The translations under genes and the position numbers were made by a program. The notes beneath the pieces are model-generated. The model was not told the origin of the DNA. It was given only the letters and a program-made list of their open reading frames with translations, and did no database searches. Below are positions 45,185 to 58,200 of a DNA stretch of 64,000 bases, in pieces. Source of the stretch: Pochonia chlamydosporia 170 (taxonomy: Eukaryota; Ascomycota; Sordariomycetes; Hypocreales; Clavicipitaceae); NCBI RefSeq assembly GCF_001653235.2, contig NC_035795.1:1736001-1800000 (forward strand), written 5' to 3'. Within the stretch, counting starts at the first letter, position 1. Every line of letters starts with the position of its first letter.

Positions 45185-46131
45185 ATGGCCTACCTACCTA
45201 GGAAAATGAAAGAAGATGTTCAGAGCTCCCTTCAGCAATCGCCTGCATTTCCCCTCGCAGAATGGACGACAAATACCGCCATTGGCCTTACAATCAATGT
45301 CCTGAGACAGGGAGACGTGCCTCAGCACATTGCGTTTATCATGGACGGAAATAGGCGGTTCGCCAAAGAGGTCGGCATCGAGGTCAAAGCTGGTCACAAA
45401 CGCGGGTCCCTCCCGTTTCAAAAGGTAGGAATCAAGCAAAACGCAATGTATGAGAATCGTGGGTCCTTTGTATACTGACGTGCCCAGCTTTGCGACTTTG
45501 GATTTAGAACCGGCGTTAAAACAGTTACAGCATTTGTATTCAGCATCGAAAACTACAAAAGGCCGCAATCCGAAATCGATGGGCTCCTGGAGCTGCTGAG
45601 CGAAAAGATGAATGATGTTTATCTCATGGCACAAAAGCACGAAGCTTGTGTTAGACTCCTGGGAGAGCGAGAACTCATCCGACACGACGTTTTGGCGGAA
45701 CTAGAAGAGTTGGAGGCCAAGACGAGAAACAACACCAAGTATGGCAAAGTTCGAGGACCCAGAAAGAGAAATGCTAATAAATCTTTAGAGCTGCACTGAA
45801 CATGTGTTTCGCATACACGGGGAGAGCGGAAATCACTTCCGCCATTCGGAGTGCAGTATCTGAAATGGCTGATGAGCAGGCGACCGGGGAATCAGAAGGA
45901 CGCCATAGCCAGGCAATTGGTTTGGAATCAATTGAGAAGAAGCTATACACTTCGGATGATCCCCCCTTGGACATAGTCATTAGAACAAGTGGTGCGGAGC
46001 GGCTGAGCGACTTCTTACTATGGCAGTGCAACCAGGATACCCAGATATATTTCCTGAAATGTCTATGGCCCCAAATTGGGGTGCTGCATCTGATCATGGT
46101 TTTCATGGAATGGCAATGGCGACGGAAGTAA
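45185..46131 (+). CDS. cis-prenyltransferase, dehydrodolichyl diphosphate synthase type
   Basis: Exons 45185-45424, 45488-45738 and 45789-46131 give 277 residues. The catalytic Asp is in AFIMDGNRRFAKE (D54). Other marks are GHKRG, the TAFVFSIENYKRP block, NTK-AALNMCFAYTGRAE across the second intron, and DIVIRTSGAERLSDFLLWQ near the end. The family extends farnesyl diphosphate with isopentenyl units in cis to polyprenyl diphosphate, the dolichol precursor for protein glycosylation, at the ER. Yeast has Rer2 and Srt1; motifs alone do not tell which this is. The protein ends at EWQWRRK, slightly short but with all core motifs present. Confidence 0.93.
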
Positions 46132-47168
46132 CGGAGGAGCGATGGGATCTAAGCCGTCCTAAGCGATGATGTGTCGGCCGAGAGCAATGTCATGGTTAGG
46201 AGATGTGCAGATCAGCGGAACTCGACTCTGGCAAAGTCGACGTCTACAAGCTTGTGATGCGAACAATGGGATTGATATGCAGCCAAGGGTAGAAGAAATT
46301 CGAAAAATACCTATACGTCATACAGTCAAATGTCTTATCACGAGCAGCTAGTCCTCGGTTCGATGCACTTCCGGGTGGCTTTCCCCTCCCGAGACGCGGG
46401 TAGAATAGCTTCCCCGGAGGTCCGGACGCACAGTGCGGCGATCTCGATCAGAGATGAATTTCAATGTTGACGTGGATTATTTTTTTTTCATCTTGAACAG
46501 GATTTCGCCTAAATCTTACGGCGGGCATGGCTGAGACTTCAGCGCAATTGAGCTGTAAGGCCATTTGTGTAGGCATCCTGCGATACTCGTTTTGTCTGCC
46601 AACGGATGCATCTTTATGACTAGAGTCTCAGAACTGCCATCTTTGGTAGCCTCTCAATCATAAACTCTGTGCCTGTATTAGTTGATTCGCCCTGACCTCT
46701 CGAAAAGCCACAACCCCAGATTTAAACAGTGCCAATTCTCACTTCCCAACCGTACAACTCCAAGTCCAAATCCGCACCGCGCTAACACAGATCGACAACA
46801 AACTATCAGAAACAGTACCCAACAGCAATGGCACACGCTTCCATCTCCGAGATGACTTCCTCTGTCGGTGTCTGTCAACGCCCCGACAAGCGGGGTCTGA
46901 AAACAAAAAATAGCGAAAAGCTCCCAGAGCACGCGAGCCGATCCTCACCATCCTTGCTGCCCAGATGTCGTGAAGTTGTGTTGAGCCCCATGCTCATTGG
47001 TACACCCAATTCCCACGTCATGACTCGATTTCGGAGATTTATCCAATTTATTACCATGTAGAGTTTCTTCCATTTTCAGCCTCTAACCCTTTCCCATGTC
47101 GAAAGGGACTATTTCGTTTGGCTCCTGCAAACACTTACACGTCTTGGGCTATGTGAGAGACGAGCGCC
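46132..47168. other. intergenic, MFS upstream region
   Basis: About 1 kb. Short frames (46166-46351, 46828-47061) have no supporting features. No repeat or RNA gene is seen. Confidence 0.5.
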
Positions 47169-49169
47169 ATGAGTGATGAGAAACATGACACGGCTGCGGC
47201 GCCTGTGTCTGAAGACGAGGGCCGACAGACCGACTCGTCCTTCTCGTCGATACCGAATGGGCATGCGGGAGGTGGACTTGTTTTGAAACGGAAGAAACCT
47301 ATTGCGGCGTGGAGGCTTGCCGTCATGTTTGCGTGGTATGTTGGTATCAGTCCGTGATGTTGTGACATTGAACTAATGGATGTTTTAGTATTGGCATGGG
47401 ACTGTTTCTTTCTCTGATAGATGCTACTGTTGTTGCTACCATGTTGGTTGACATATCAGATGAGTTTCAAGACTTTAAGACGTCGTCTTGGGTAGTTTTG
47501 AGTTACACCTTGACTGAAGTTGGTATGTCAAATACTCTTATTATGAAAGACTACAACGTGTAGCTAATGCAAATTTAAGGCTTTGCTGTCGCCATGGCTA
47601 GATTTTCGGATGCCATTGGCCGCAAAACCGTCGTGTGTACCTCCTTCATGATCTTCCTCGCCGCCTCCATGGGCTGCGGTGCTTCAACCACTCTCGACCA
47701 ATTAATTGGGTTTCGCGCCGCGCAAGGCATAGGCGGCGCGGGCATGTACTCCATGGCCATGATTACCTATCCTGAGCTCAGTCCGCCGTCGAAAGTGGTC
47801 CTCGTGACGTCGACTTTAGGCGTGATTGTTGCGTTGGCGGGTGTTGTTGGCCCTGTACTGGGCGGTCTGCTTACAACGTATGCTGGCTGGCGATATGTCT
47901 TCTGGATCAAGTACGTAACCTTGTTTGTAAAAATGTTGAACGAAAGTCAATGGCTAACCTATCGTGAAACTTTTGTAGCGGCCCCTGTGCATTTGTTCCC
48001 GCCGTTTTGCTATTCCTCATCTGGCCAAAGGACTATCAGCTCTTTGTCAAGGTTCCTTTCCGGCATCTCGATTATATTGGCGCTGTTCTCGTCTTATCAG
48101 GAACGGTACTACCAGTTTTCATCATCAATCAGGCCGCCATCAAGGATTACGCCTGGGATAGTGCCACCACCATCATCATCTTCATCCTCGGCGGGCTGTG
48201 CTGGATATCGCTCATCATATGGCAGAGAGTGTTGTCCAAGAATCCTAAACTCCACTTCATTAGAGCTCAGCTTCCGTGGCGGATCATATCCAGCCGTGTA
48301 ATGATGGCAGCCATATTGTAAGTGCAAACATCCTCAGTCAGTACTTGTTTCCGGAATAACTAATTTTCATCAAGTGATACATTCCTCTCCGGATTCGTGC
48401 TGCTCCTCACCATTATCAACATCCCTCTACGGTCACAAATAGTGAACTTGTACGGCCCAGTCAAAGCCGGTGCTTTGCTACTTCCAATGATGGGTGGCGG
48501 CGCTGCCGGCTGTGCCTTGGGCGGAGGTTTATCATTGCGAAGAAACAACATATTTCCGGTATTGATCGTGGCTAGTGTCATAATTGCGATATCGTCTGGA
48601 CTCTTGTCTGATCTGCCAGAGACGTTGACCCCCGCCCCGAGACAATGGGGGATTGAGGCGCTTCTTGGGTTGGGCGTTGGGCTCAAGATATCCAGCACCA
48701 CTTTCTTGTCTGTACTGCAGGTGGATTTTGAGGATCACGGTATGTACAACGGACTCGATGGACTTGTGGAGACAGTAGGAGCTAACGGAAACAAGCTATA
48801 TCGCAGGGCATAATCGCCCAAATGCGTGTATTTGGAGGCAGCGTCGGTGTTGCAATCAGCATCATTGTCCTCATCACCAAGATCCAGTCCAGTTTGCAGG
48901 GTACACTGACTCCGGAGCAATTAGCCAATTTCTACCGGTCACCTCTTACGTTGTTTACGTTTTCGTCTGCGCAGCAGCTAGTAGCCCGGGAAGCATTCAT
49001 TGAGGCCTTTAGAGTTGACATGTACATCTGTCTCGGCGTTTCAATAGCATCCCTTTTCGTGTCATTGTTTACATATCAAACGCATCCTCCGTCTGTAAAG
49101 TCCCGTTTGGAGGATTTGGAAGCAGAGTTGACTCGGAGCACCGCGATAGGTGATGCATCTAACGTGTGA
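47169..49169 (+). CDS. MFS transporter, DHA2-type (14 TM) multidrug/H+ antiporter
   Basis: Six exons (47169-47335, 47389-47522, 47580-47910, 47979-48317, 48375-48739, 48796-49169) join in frame to 569 residues. The acidic and Ser-rich N-terminus (1-40) is cytosolic. Motif D1 (LSLIDATVVATMLVDI), motif A (MARFSDAIGRK) and motif C (VVGPVLGGLLTTYAGWRYVF) identify a DHA2 drug/proton antiporter, and hydrophobicity fits 14 spans. The last junction uses acceptor AAG at 48795, giving EDH-AISQGIIAQ, which matches the family; reading through it would give a false stop. Such proteins export drugs, secondary metabolites or siderophores. No biosynthetic cluster lies nearby, so the substrate is unknown. Confidence 0.93.
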
Positions 49170-49602
49170 GGGAGTCTGTGGTTGGTTGATACCCTAGAAT
49201 ATGGCACTTGTTTGGCGTTAGACATTGCAACGATATATCCTGGACATAGCATGTGAAATAGCTGAAAATAAATATGAATAATGATGATGACTGAGATGTG
49301 ATCTGATCTTGCAGGATTGGTGAATGTCTAATGTTGTTCGCTAAATTCTCGCATTAGTAAAGACTTTTCCTTGATCGCGATCTCTTCGCGCTGTGCTGGT
49401 TTCTCCTTTATTTATTAAGTTTCTTTCAACTTGTCGCTAACTTTATAATTAAGGCTTAAAATAACCCGAACCCTTTTCTGGGGTGGTCGCAGATTTTTGT
49501 CCCATTACTCTAAGTACCTACCTAGGTACCTAGGTAGGCGTTCACACTGCAGTATATAGCAATTGCAATTAAAGACATAACAGAACATAGATTGCCTCTT
49601 CT
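49170..49602. other. convergent intergenic spacer with CCTAGG palindromes
   Basis: 433 bases. The segment TACCTACCTAGGTACCTAGGTAGG (49515-49538, two overlapping CCTAGGTA palindromes) lies between the converging genes. No gene is seen. Confidence 0.55.
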
Positions 49603-50271
49603 TCAACCTAGCGATTTGAGAGAGAGGTAGCTATCCCAAACGTGTTCATGATGTGGATGTCCTGTGTGCACAACGCTATCCAACCCCCAAATACTCAACT
49701 GTTCGATCCAAAGATCCGCTAAGCTTCTTGTCGTAATCTTGATCCAGCCAAAGTACACTTGCGAACGGTATCGTAATCGTCCCCTTGGGATATAATCCTC
49801 CGGATCATAGTCCGCATCTACGCATTTAATCCAGGGCTGACCAGTACCACCACCAGTTTCCAGCACCTCCTCATCAACAACTAGGAAAAGTCGATGCCAG
49901 TGAAACCGCCTATTCATTGGTGCACCTCCAACACCGTTTTTGTAATACTGTCGTAGCTCGTCCTGAGTCCTCCCTTCAAGACTGCCCTTGTCAGAGCGAT
50001 AATCCATACGATAGAGCGAAAGAGCTTTCTCTAGCCGATTTGGCGGATCGTTCTCGGTAGCTTGGCTTTTCATGACTTGGTCGCGTGCTTGGGCATTAAT
50101 AGTTTCCATCAAGGTGTCCCATTTCTGTTGCGAGCCCGGCCCATATGCAGTCCGATATACTGTGAACCCCCAATTTCGGAGGTACAATTCATCCCCTTGG
50201 TCATGAGCTAGCTCTTCATCGGGGAAGGCTTCCAACGAATCAAGAAGTGTTTCGAGATATGTTTTGGTCAT
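49603..50271 (-). CDS. fungal hypothetical protein, YRTAYGPGS family
   Basis: A single-exon minus-strand frame of 222 residues starting at the ATG of MTKTYLETLLD; five codons upstream lack an ATG. It contains LRNWGFTVYRTAYGPGSQQ, then RFHWHRLFLVVDEEVLE, PWIKCVDADYD and VYFGWIKITTRSLADLW. This combination is characteristic of a widespread, often expanded filamentous-fungal family without a known activity. No signal peptide or membrane span is seen, so it is probably cytosolic. I cannot assign a function. Confidence 0.8.
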   Translation of the reverse strand: MTKTYLETLLDSLEAFPDEELAHDQGDELYLRNWGFTVYRTAYGPGSQQKWDTLMETINAQARDQVMKSQATENDPPNRLEKALSLYRMDYRSDKGSLEGRTQDELRQYYKNGVGGAPMNRRFHWHRLFLVVDEEVLETGGGTGQPWIKCVDADYDPEDYIPRGRLRYRSQVYFGWIKITTRSLADLWIEQLSIWGLDSVVHTGHPHHEHVWDSYLSLKSLG

Positions 50272-51786
50272 ATCGGTTGGAATCAAGGCAAGAAGAGAGA
50301 GGCACGGTGTATATTAAAGCTGACAGGAATGAAGAGTGCTCCTCGTGAATGCAAACGGGCTGCTCTCCAAAGAAGCAAGTACAAGTTTGCCTTGTAGGGA
50401 GTCTTCAAGTTCGGGTTGCGGAAAAGAGTTACAATTGAGTACAGGACTATGCTTCAGAGCTCTGGACGTTGTTAATCTCATGGAAGCTGCATCATGTGCT
50501 ACCGTGAGCTGATTTTAATCCGTCAAGATGTAGAGCACAATTGACGCACTAAAGACGATAACAATCTGGCAGTGTATTATGTCCTAATTGCTTTTCCACA
50601 CCAGTTAATAAAGGACGCCTTACCTTAGGATAAGCTTTTAACATTCCCACAAAAATAACGATTGGCAGGGCTACGCGGCAATGGACCACCGCTGCATATG
50701 AGAAAGACCTTCTCTATCGCTGAGCTCCAAAAAGGGTCAAAGCCGAGAAGAAGATCAGTAATATTCCGAAGCAGGGATGTCTCAGGCAACTTGACGTCTT
50801 AGTAATATCTGTAACCGACGTTGGAAGACCGTTCCTTCTGGAAAAAGGATTGGTAGGATGCGAAGATTATGTACCTTAGCTCATCTGAAGGAGTTGCAAT
50901 TCGATGTATGTGAGATAAATGGCTCGATACTCGAGCAGACATGGAAAATGAGCCAGTCCTCAAGTATTGGCAAACCTCGGCCCCCTCACGCACCTCGGGA
51001 CATTAAGGAACCTTTATTCGTCCTGTCGCAAAGAGGCAGGACGACGATAGACCTTGTCTTACTTGCTGGCCAGGAAACGATATGCTTCGTCGAGATTCAT
51101 GTTGCATGCGTGGTTGAAATTTGACCCAATGGACGTGATGTTCGATGTTGTATGTTGTCACTTGTTGACTTGGCCGGCCTCGGCTGGTCTGCTTTGGTCT
51201 GCTTTGGTCTGGTCTGGTCTGGTCTGGTCTGGTCTGGTCTCCTTCGGCAGCCCCTGCCTGAGAGGCCCCGCCCTGAACCCGCAGAAACCCGCATTTCCTC
51301 ACCTTGAGCGAACTTCATCTCTTCGCAACTGCAACAACATAATTTGACGCGCGCCGCAACGAACGCATTGCCCGCCTCGCCGAAGCATCACAGCTCTGCG
51401 TCACCTCCTGGGCCCGAAGCAGAGTCTAGATACACGCCAACCCAACTTCAGCTCGAATTGAGGCTTCTATCGACCATCGCGTCTCGTCGGCGCCGAGACA
51501 AAAAGTCAAGTCAGGCGCGGTCGGCGCAACTCCATCCCACGAGTCAAAGCCAGGACAGCAGATTGGTGCCGCGAAGACTCACACCAGCAGAGATCGGCGT
51601 CTCAGCGCATGATAATCTCTGATTCGCACCTCGCTGCGCGCCAACACTGTCGAGCAGTGCTTCCCTGTACTTGGAACCATTGGTGCCTGCCACCCGCGCG
51701 TGTCATCCCTCGCCCTCGAACGATCACGTCGATATCTTGCCCCAAACGAGCCAGTCAACCTCAGCCGAGAACATACTTAGCACACC
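50272..51786. other. intergenic with GGTCT microsatellite
   Basis: About 1.5 kb between divergent genes. It contains a pentanucleotide array (51206-51240) upstream of the SSXT-like gene. Frames are short and unfamiliar. Confidence 0.5.
51206..51240 (+). repeat. (GGTCT)7 microsatellite
   Basis: Seven uninterrupted GGTCT units, preceded by two GGTCTGCTTT units. The array lies about 550 bases upstream of the ATG at 51787, in a promoter-like region. Confidence 0.9.
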
Positions 51787-53456
51787 ATGTATAATGCTGG
51801 CTATGGCTTCGGCAATCCGGCGTTTAACCAACCCGGTACGCCCCAGCAGCAACAACAGCAGCAACCGCCTCAACAGCCCGGGCAACCGAATCCTCAGATG
51901 ATGTACAACCAGCAACAGCAGTTCCCCGGTATGGGACCGCAGGGTGGCTTCAATCCAGGTGCGAATCCCCAGATGATGCAGGGCATGCCGGCTGGTATGA
52001 TGCAGAATCCGGGGATGGCTAATATCCCTCCTAACGGACAGAGTAAGTTACTTGCGCACTTTCCCTCACCGTCAGGCTCCATGGTGTAATGGAACCTCAT
52101 TGCGCCTTCAAATCCCTGAGGAGCACTGTGAACTAGATAGCCTTGATTTCTGCTGCCGAGTTTTGCTAACAAAGACACTGAATAGTGCCCGGTTATCCTC
52201 AGCAGTTCCCTGGAGGCGGATACGGCCAGATGATGCCTGGTGGAGGCATGCCTCAAAATTTCGCACCGAACAACTACATGATGGCCGGCGGCATGCAAGG
52301 GTTTCCAATGAACCAACCGGGCATGAATCAGCAACAGCTTCAAATGATGCAGAGGATGCAAGCACAACAAGCAGCTCAACAGGCTGCTCAGCAACAGCAA
52401 CAGCAACAACAACAACAACATCAACACCCACAGCAACAGCAGCAGATGCCGCAACAACAGCCGCAACATCCTCAACAGGCGCAGCAACCTCCGCAGCAGC
52501 AACAGCAACAGCAACCACAAACACAGCCTCAGCAGCAACCGCAACAATCTCACCAACAACAGATGAATGCTGGGATGAATCAGGTCTCGACTCCTCAACG
52601 GCCCCAAAGCGCGGCTCAAGGCACGCCAACCAACCCGATGCAACAACAACAGCAGCAACAGTTTTCGACACCCCAGCCTCCGTCTCAAAATCAAACTCCA
52701 CAAAACGCTCAGCCGCAGTCCGCCAGCGGAACACCACAGACCCCGACGTTCTCAGTCAACCATGGCGGTGGCTTAAGTCTACCTACGTCGGCCACGCCAA
52801 TGAGCCCGGCTGCTGAGTCTCGAGAGAAAGAGAGGTTCGCCCTGCTCCTGGACATCAACCACGAATTGCTGTATGAGTCGATACAAATTCAAACCACACA
52901 GACGGAGCTGAAAAAAGAGAACCCCTCTCCGACAGGCAACCCATCCGAACGAAAACCAACCGAGGAGGAGAATTTATTCCAGCAGGACTATCTTCAGTAC
53001 GTCAGAGCTTCTACATGAGCGATGTGACGAAGGGCGTGTGTGCTAATGATGACTTTTAGATGCATGAGACGACTGCAAGCCAATCTGTCGTACATGGCCG
53101 CTTTGGCGGATCGAAAACCTGAGGTCAAAGTACCACCATGCCCGGCATATCTCAGCGCTCCTCCCTTGAATCTGTCGCTAAAACTACGAGCTCAACCTAT
53201 TGGAGCCGAAGGGCAAGATGCCAACATCGACCCGGTTGCAGATAGGGCCGAGCGAGACCAATCAATCAAGGACTTGTATCGTCGCCTCCAGGCCGTTTTC
53301 CCAGGGTTTGACCCGAAGAAGGAGCCCGTATTCCGGCCAGGACAAGGGCAAAAGGCTGGTGGCCAGGGGCCAAACCAAGCGAGTCCTACTGTTCCGCAAA
53401 ATGCTCAAATGCCCAACATGGCAGCTCCTCCTGGTAACCCTGGCATGGTGGGCTAG
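51787..53456 (+). CDS. Gln-rich SSXT/Snf11-like protein (possible SWI/SNF subunit)
   Basis: Exons 51787-52042, 52186-52996 and 53060-53456 give 487 residues. The N-terminal two thirds are Met/Gly/Pro/Gln-rich, with several poly-Gln runs (about 150-215 and 240-260) encoded by mixed CAG/CAA. A short folded block follows: FALLLDINHELLYESIQIQ (about 302-320), then QDYLQ-CMRRLQANLSYMAALAD across intron 2 (about 351-373). This pattern resembles the N-terminal helix pair of SS18/SSXT proteins (ENHxLIQ... LHxNLxYLATIAD), the equivalent of yeast Snf11 in the SWI/SNF chromatin remodeler. The complex assignment is inference from that motif; the gene itself is secure. Confidence 0.8.
52351..52670 (+). 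repeat. CAG/CAA poly-glutamine coding repeats
   Basis: Imperfect CAA/CAG runs inside the SSXT-like gene encode Gln tracts broken by Pro and His. Mixed codons suggest selection on protein rather than simple slippage, although length variation between strains is likely. Confidence 0.7.
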
Positions 53457-55247
53457 AAGAGCACCGAAGCAGATGTACCTGCACTTCGATTCACCGTGCG
53501 ACAGTGGCAACGCGCTCACTGTCATGGGGCGATGAGGGAGAACGAGCAGTATTCTTTGACGCAGCGTGAAAAACTGCATCTTGGAGTTGTTCCATTGACA
53601 TGGTCACCAAAAAATGCGCGTTGGGACAGAACATCATACTCACAGCGTGGCCGAGCCCCTGATGTCGTACACCCTTTTCTAGCCACCGAGTGTAGGTGCT
53701 GGGTATAGGAAAGCTCGTGCATGACTTTTGGATATTTGAAGTTTGGTGTGTACGACACGGCGGTATTTAGCGACGGATGCGAAATATCTTGTACATATCA
53801 CGGAGCTATTACAACGGGCATGCGCGGGGTCAAAACGGGAAAATTTATTTTGGATTATGACGCGGCGAGCGTTTTCGCGGAGGATGTGGCATAGAGATTT
53901 GTTTTGGTGTTTTTATCGGGATCCTTGGGTTATGTGGGAAGTAGTTTGAGCGCATCTGGTCGGCGTAACGAGGTAATGAATGTAATAGTTGTGAAAATAA
54001 AACGGATCTTTGAAATTCCTCTTTTGGACTCGGTGATCTGAAATGACAGATTCGGATCAAATTGATTCAGATTTGTTACCTCACGAGTTTTGGCATGGCA
54101 CCGGCCGCGAATGACTGCCTTTTTCGCTTCTGATGCTGCACAAATGGTTATTTTCTCACCGTAACTTGCCATACGGTGTCCATGGCTTCTCCACTGTGAT
54201 CCAGAGGCGGCATTGATAGGCTACAGATCGGCGAATTTGCCTGCTGCGGGGTGCAGCAAAAGCATCAATGATTGCAAGGGCATTTTTCACCAGGTCGATG
54301 GTAGGAATAGAGCCGAAACGAGATGGTTTATGCGAAGGGTTTCGGTGAGGGAATGTGTTTTCATGTATGGCTGCAGGATGCTTGCCCAGGTGTGGCCATG
54401 ATGTATGTCTCTAATAACAAACATGCTGCAGTTCTAGCGTGACGAGAGCCTCATGCGGCTCTCCGTGAGGATGTGCTCCATGCTTCTGGTGACCTGGTGG
54501 GGTCAAGTTCAACCAAGCCTGTTGTTGAACGACATGGGTTGTTTTTGGAGGAGATATATTATGATATTGACTGGAGGGACCGATATCATGTACAAGAAAT
54601 ATAAATACAACCCAGACACGTACAAGCAAGGAACAACACGCTCTAGCAAAGCTTTGCCATGATCAATGAATGCACCTTCACCGCGTCCCCAACCATGGTG
54701 TTGGAACCGCAATAAAACTGGAGCTTGGCTGCCAAAACACCGAATTAGTGCTGGTGTGCAGTGGGCCTACCAAGTTCTGTACCGGAATTGGCCAATGAGA
54801 ACGCGTGTATGAGAGCCGCCACCACCCTACGGCAAGGGACCTGAACCGGCGGGCAGAAAAGATGGTGCACCAGTGGGCTTGCTCAAGTCGTCAGAGCCAG
54901 AGCGGCTGGAGAAAAAAAAGTTTTGAGTCCCGCTTGCGGTTGGAGACTTTTCTTTCTCTCTTCACTCTTCTTGTCACCTCTCTGCAAACCTCCTCATCCC
55001 TAGGGAAGAAAAAGATAATCAATCCTGTTGCTGCGGCAGATGATTGCGAGGTAAAGCTTTTGACCTGTCCAAGGAAGCTCTGAGAACGAGTTTTCTTGCC
55101 CAGTCGTCGCTAGCAGATCCCACCGCACACAGAGCACACCAGGCAAAACGTCTTGTCTTATCGTGCCTCTGCCCCGCCAACTTTTTTTTTTTTCCCTTCT
55201 CTTTTTGAAACCTCAACCCTCTCCAATTGCACAAGGCCGTGTCGAAA
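53457..55247. other. intergenic; 3' flank of SSXT-like gene and URA2 promoter
   Basis: About 1.8 kb. The first half probably holds the 3' UTR. A pyrimidine tract of T and C (55180-55207) lies about 40-70 bases before the URA2 ATG. No additional gene was recognised. Confidence 0.5.
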
Positions 55248-58200
55248 ATGGCAATTAAAGCGCTGCCGCCGTCTTCGGCGCGCTTCTCGAGCGCCAATGA
55301 TGACGGCCTCATCTGCCTCGAACTCGAGGATGGCTCTGCCTACACTGGCTACAGCTTCGGAGCCAAGAAGAGCATCGCTGGAGAGCTGGTCTTCCAGACG
55401 GGCATGGTGGGGTATCCCGAGTCTTTGACCGACCCTTCATACCGTGGACAGATTCTCGTCATTACTTTCCCGCTTGCTGGAAACTATGGCGTGCCTTCTC
55501 GCGAGACCATGGATGAGCTTCTCGGCGACCTACCTGCTCACTTCGAGTCTGCTCAGATTCATGTTGCTGGAGTTGTCACCGCTTCCTACTGCGGCGAAGA
55601 CTTCTCCCACTTCCTCGCCGCTTCTTCTCTCGGCACTTGGCTGAAGGAGCAGGGCGTCCCCGCCATGTACGGCGTCGATACCAGAGCCCTGACCAAGAAG
55701 ATCCGGGAAAAGGGTAGCATGCTGGGCAAGTTGCGACTCCAGACAAGCACCATCCAGACCAATGGCATCACAAATGGCGTCAATGCCAACACCCCGCTCG
55801 AGCAGTTTGCTGTGATTGAGTGGGTGAACCCGAACGAGAAGAATCTCGTTGCTGAGGGTGAGTTCAGAGTTCCCTGTCCCTGTGTCGTTGGATGATCCGC
55901 ATTTGGATAAGAGTGCATTTTGCTCATATATCACCCGTTTCTGTAGTGTCCGTCAAGACCCCTAAGCTCTATAAGCCTCCTACTTCCGTGGCTACCCGCA
56001 AGCACCCTTCGGGCCGACCTATTCGTGTTTTGTGTGTCGATGTTGGTATGAAATACAACCAGCTGAGGTGCTTCCTCAAGCGCGGTGTTGAGGTCATGGT
56101 CTGCCCCTGGGACCACGACCTGGCCAAGGAAGCTGGCGACCAGTATGACGGTCTCTTCCTTTCCAACGGTCCTGGTGACCCTGAAGTCCTCGATGTTACC
56201 GTCAAGAACATCCAGGCCGTCATGGAGAAGAACAAGACCCCTGTCTTTGGTATCTGCCTGGGCCACCAGCTGCTTGCTCGTGCCTCTGGAGCCGCAACTA
56301 GCAAGATGAAGTTCGGTAACCGTGGTCACAACATCCCTTGCACCAGCATGGTAACCGGAAAGTGCCACATTACCTCTCAGAACCACGGTTATGCCGTAGA
56401 TGCCAGCACCTTGACCGCTGGATGGAAGGAGCTCTTTGTTAATGCCAACGATGGCAGTAATGAGGGTATTATGCATGTTGACAAGCCATACTTCAGTGTG
56501 CAGTTCCACCCTGAGAGCACGCCTGGCCCTCGCGACACCGAATTCTTGTTTGATGTCTTCATTGACACCATTGTCAATTGCACCGAGGACCCCAAGCTCC
56601 TGCAGCAGCCCGTCAGCTTCCCCGGCGGCACCATTGAGGAGAATGAGCGACTTCACCCCCGAGTCCACGTCAAGAAGGTTCTTGTTCTCGGCAGCGGCGG
56701 TCTGAGCATTGGCCAGGCTGGTGAATTCGACTACTCTGGCAGTCAAGCTATCAAGGCGCTCAAGGAAGAGGGTATATACACTGTCTTGATCAACCCCAAC
56801 ATTGCCACTATCCAGACCTCAAAGGGTCTTGCCGACAAAGTTTACTTCTTGCCCGTCAACGCCGAGTTTGTCCGCAAGGTCATTCACTATGAACGCCCTG
56901 ATGCCATTTACGTTACCTTTGGTGGCCAGACTGCCTTGCAAGTTGGTATCCAGCTCAAGGACGAGTTTGAGGGCCTTGGAGTCAAGGTTCTCGGTACGCC
57001 CATTGATACCATCATCACCACCGAGGACCGTGAGCTCTTCGCCCGTAGCATGGACTCCATCGGCGAGAAGTGCGCCAAGTCTGCTTCTGCCAGCAATGTG
57101 GACGAGGCTATGCACGTTGTCAAGGACATTGGCTTCCCTGTCATTGTGCGCGCCGCCTATGCCCTGGGTGGTCTTGGTAGTGGATTTGCCAACAATGAGG
57201 ACGAGCTGCTCGACCTTTGCAACAAGGCCTTTGCCGCCAGTCCCCAGGTGCTTATTGAGCGCAGCATGAAAGGCTGGAAGGAAATCGAATACGAAGTTGT
57301 TCGAGATGCCCAGGACAACTGCATTACTGTCTGTAACATGGAGAACTTTGATCCTCTTGGCATCCACACGGGTGACTCCATTGTTGTCGCCCCCTCGCAG
57401 ACTCTGTCTGATGAGGATTACAACATGCTGCGAACCACCGCCGTCAACGTCATTCGTCACCTTGGCGTTGTTGGTGAGTGTAACATTCAGTATGCCCTTA
57501 ACCCCTTCTCCAAGGAGTACTGCATTATCGAGGTCAATGCCAGATTGTCTCGATCCTCAGCCCTGGCTTCCAAGGCTACTGGATATCCTCTGGCTTTCAT
57601 CGCAGCTAAGCTGGGTCTCGGAATCCCCCTCAAAGAGATCAAAAACTCGGTCACAAAGGTCACCTGTGCCTGTTTCGAGCCTTCCCTGGATTATGTTGTT
57701 GTTAAGATGCCTCGATGGGATCTCAAGAAGTTCACCCGTGTCTCTACCCAACTGGGCTCTTCTATGAAGAGTGTTGGTGAGGTCATGAGCATCGGACGAT
57801 CTTTCGAAGAGGCTATTCAGAAAGCCATTAGATCCATTGACTTCCACAATCTGGGCTTTAATGAGACCAAGGCTCTGATGAGCATCGACGACGAGCTGCA
57901 AACACCCTCTGACCAGCGTCTGTTCGCCATTGCCAACGCCATGCACGAGGGCTACTCTGTTGACAAGATCTGGGAGATGACCAAGATTGACAAGTGGTTC
58001 CTGCGCAAGCTCAAGGGCTTGAGCGACTTTGCCAAGGATATGAGCCAGTACAACACCAAGGACGTTGCTCGAAACCCTGATCTTCTACTCCAGGCCAAGA
58101 GGCTCGGTTTCTGCGATCGTCAGCTTGCCAAATTCTGGGACTCCAACGAAATCGCCGTCCGCAGAATGAGACTCGAGGCTGGTATTCGGCCATATGTCAA

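Noticed and set aside
48740..48813. Transporter ending at the stop after NGNKLYRRA.
   Set aside because: That end is intron sequence; splicing to 48796 restores the family-like DHAISQGIIAQ and the remaining membrane spans.
52108..52737. Long minus-strand frames opposite the poly-Gln region.
   Set aside because: CAG/CAA repeats lack stops on the complement, so these Leu- and Val/Ala-rich frames are artefacts.
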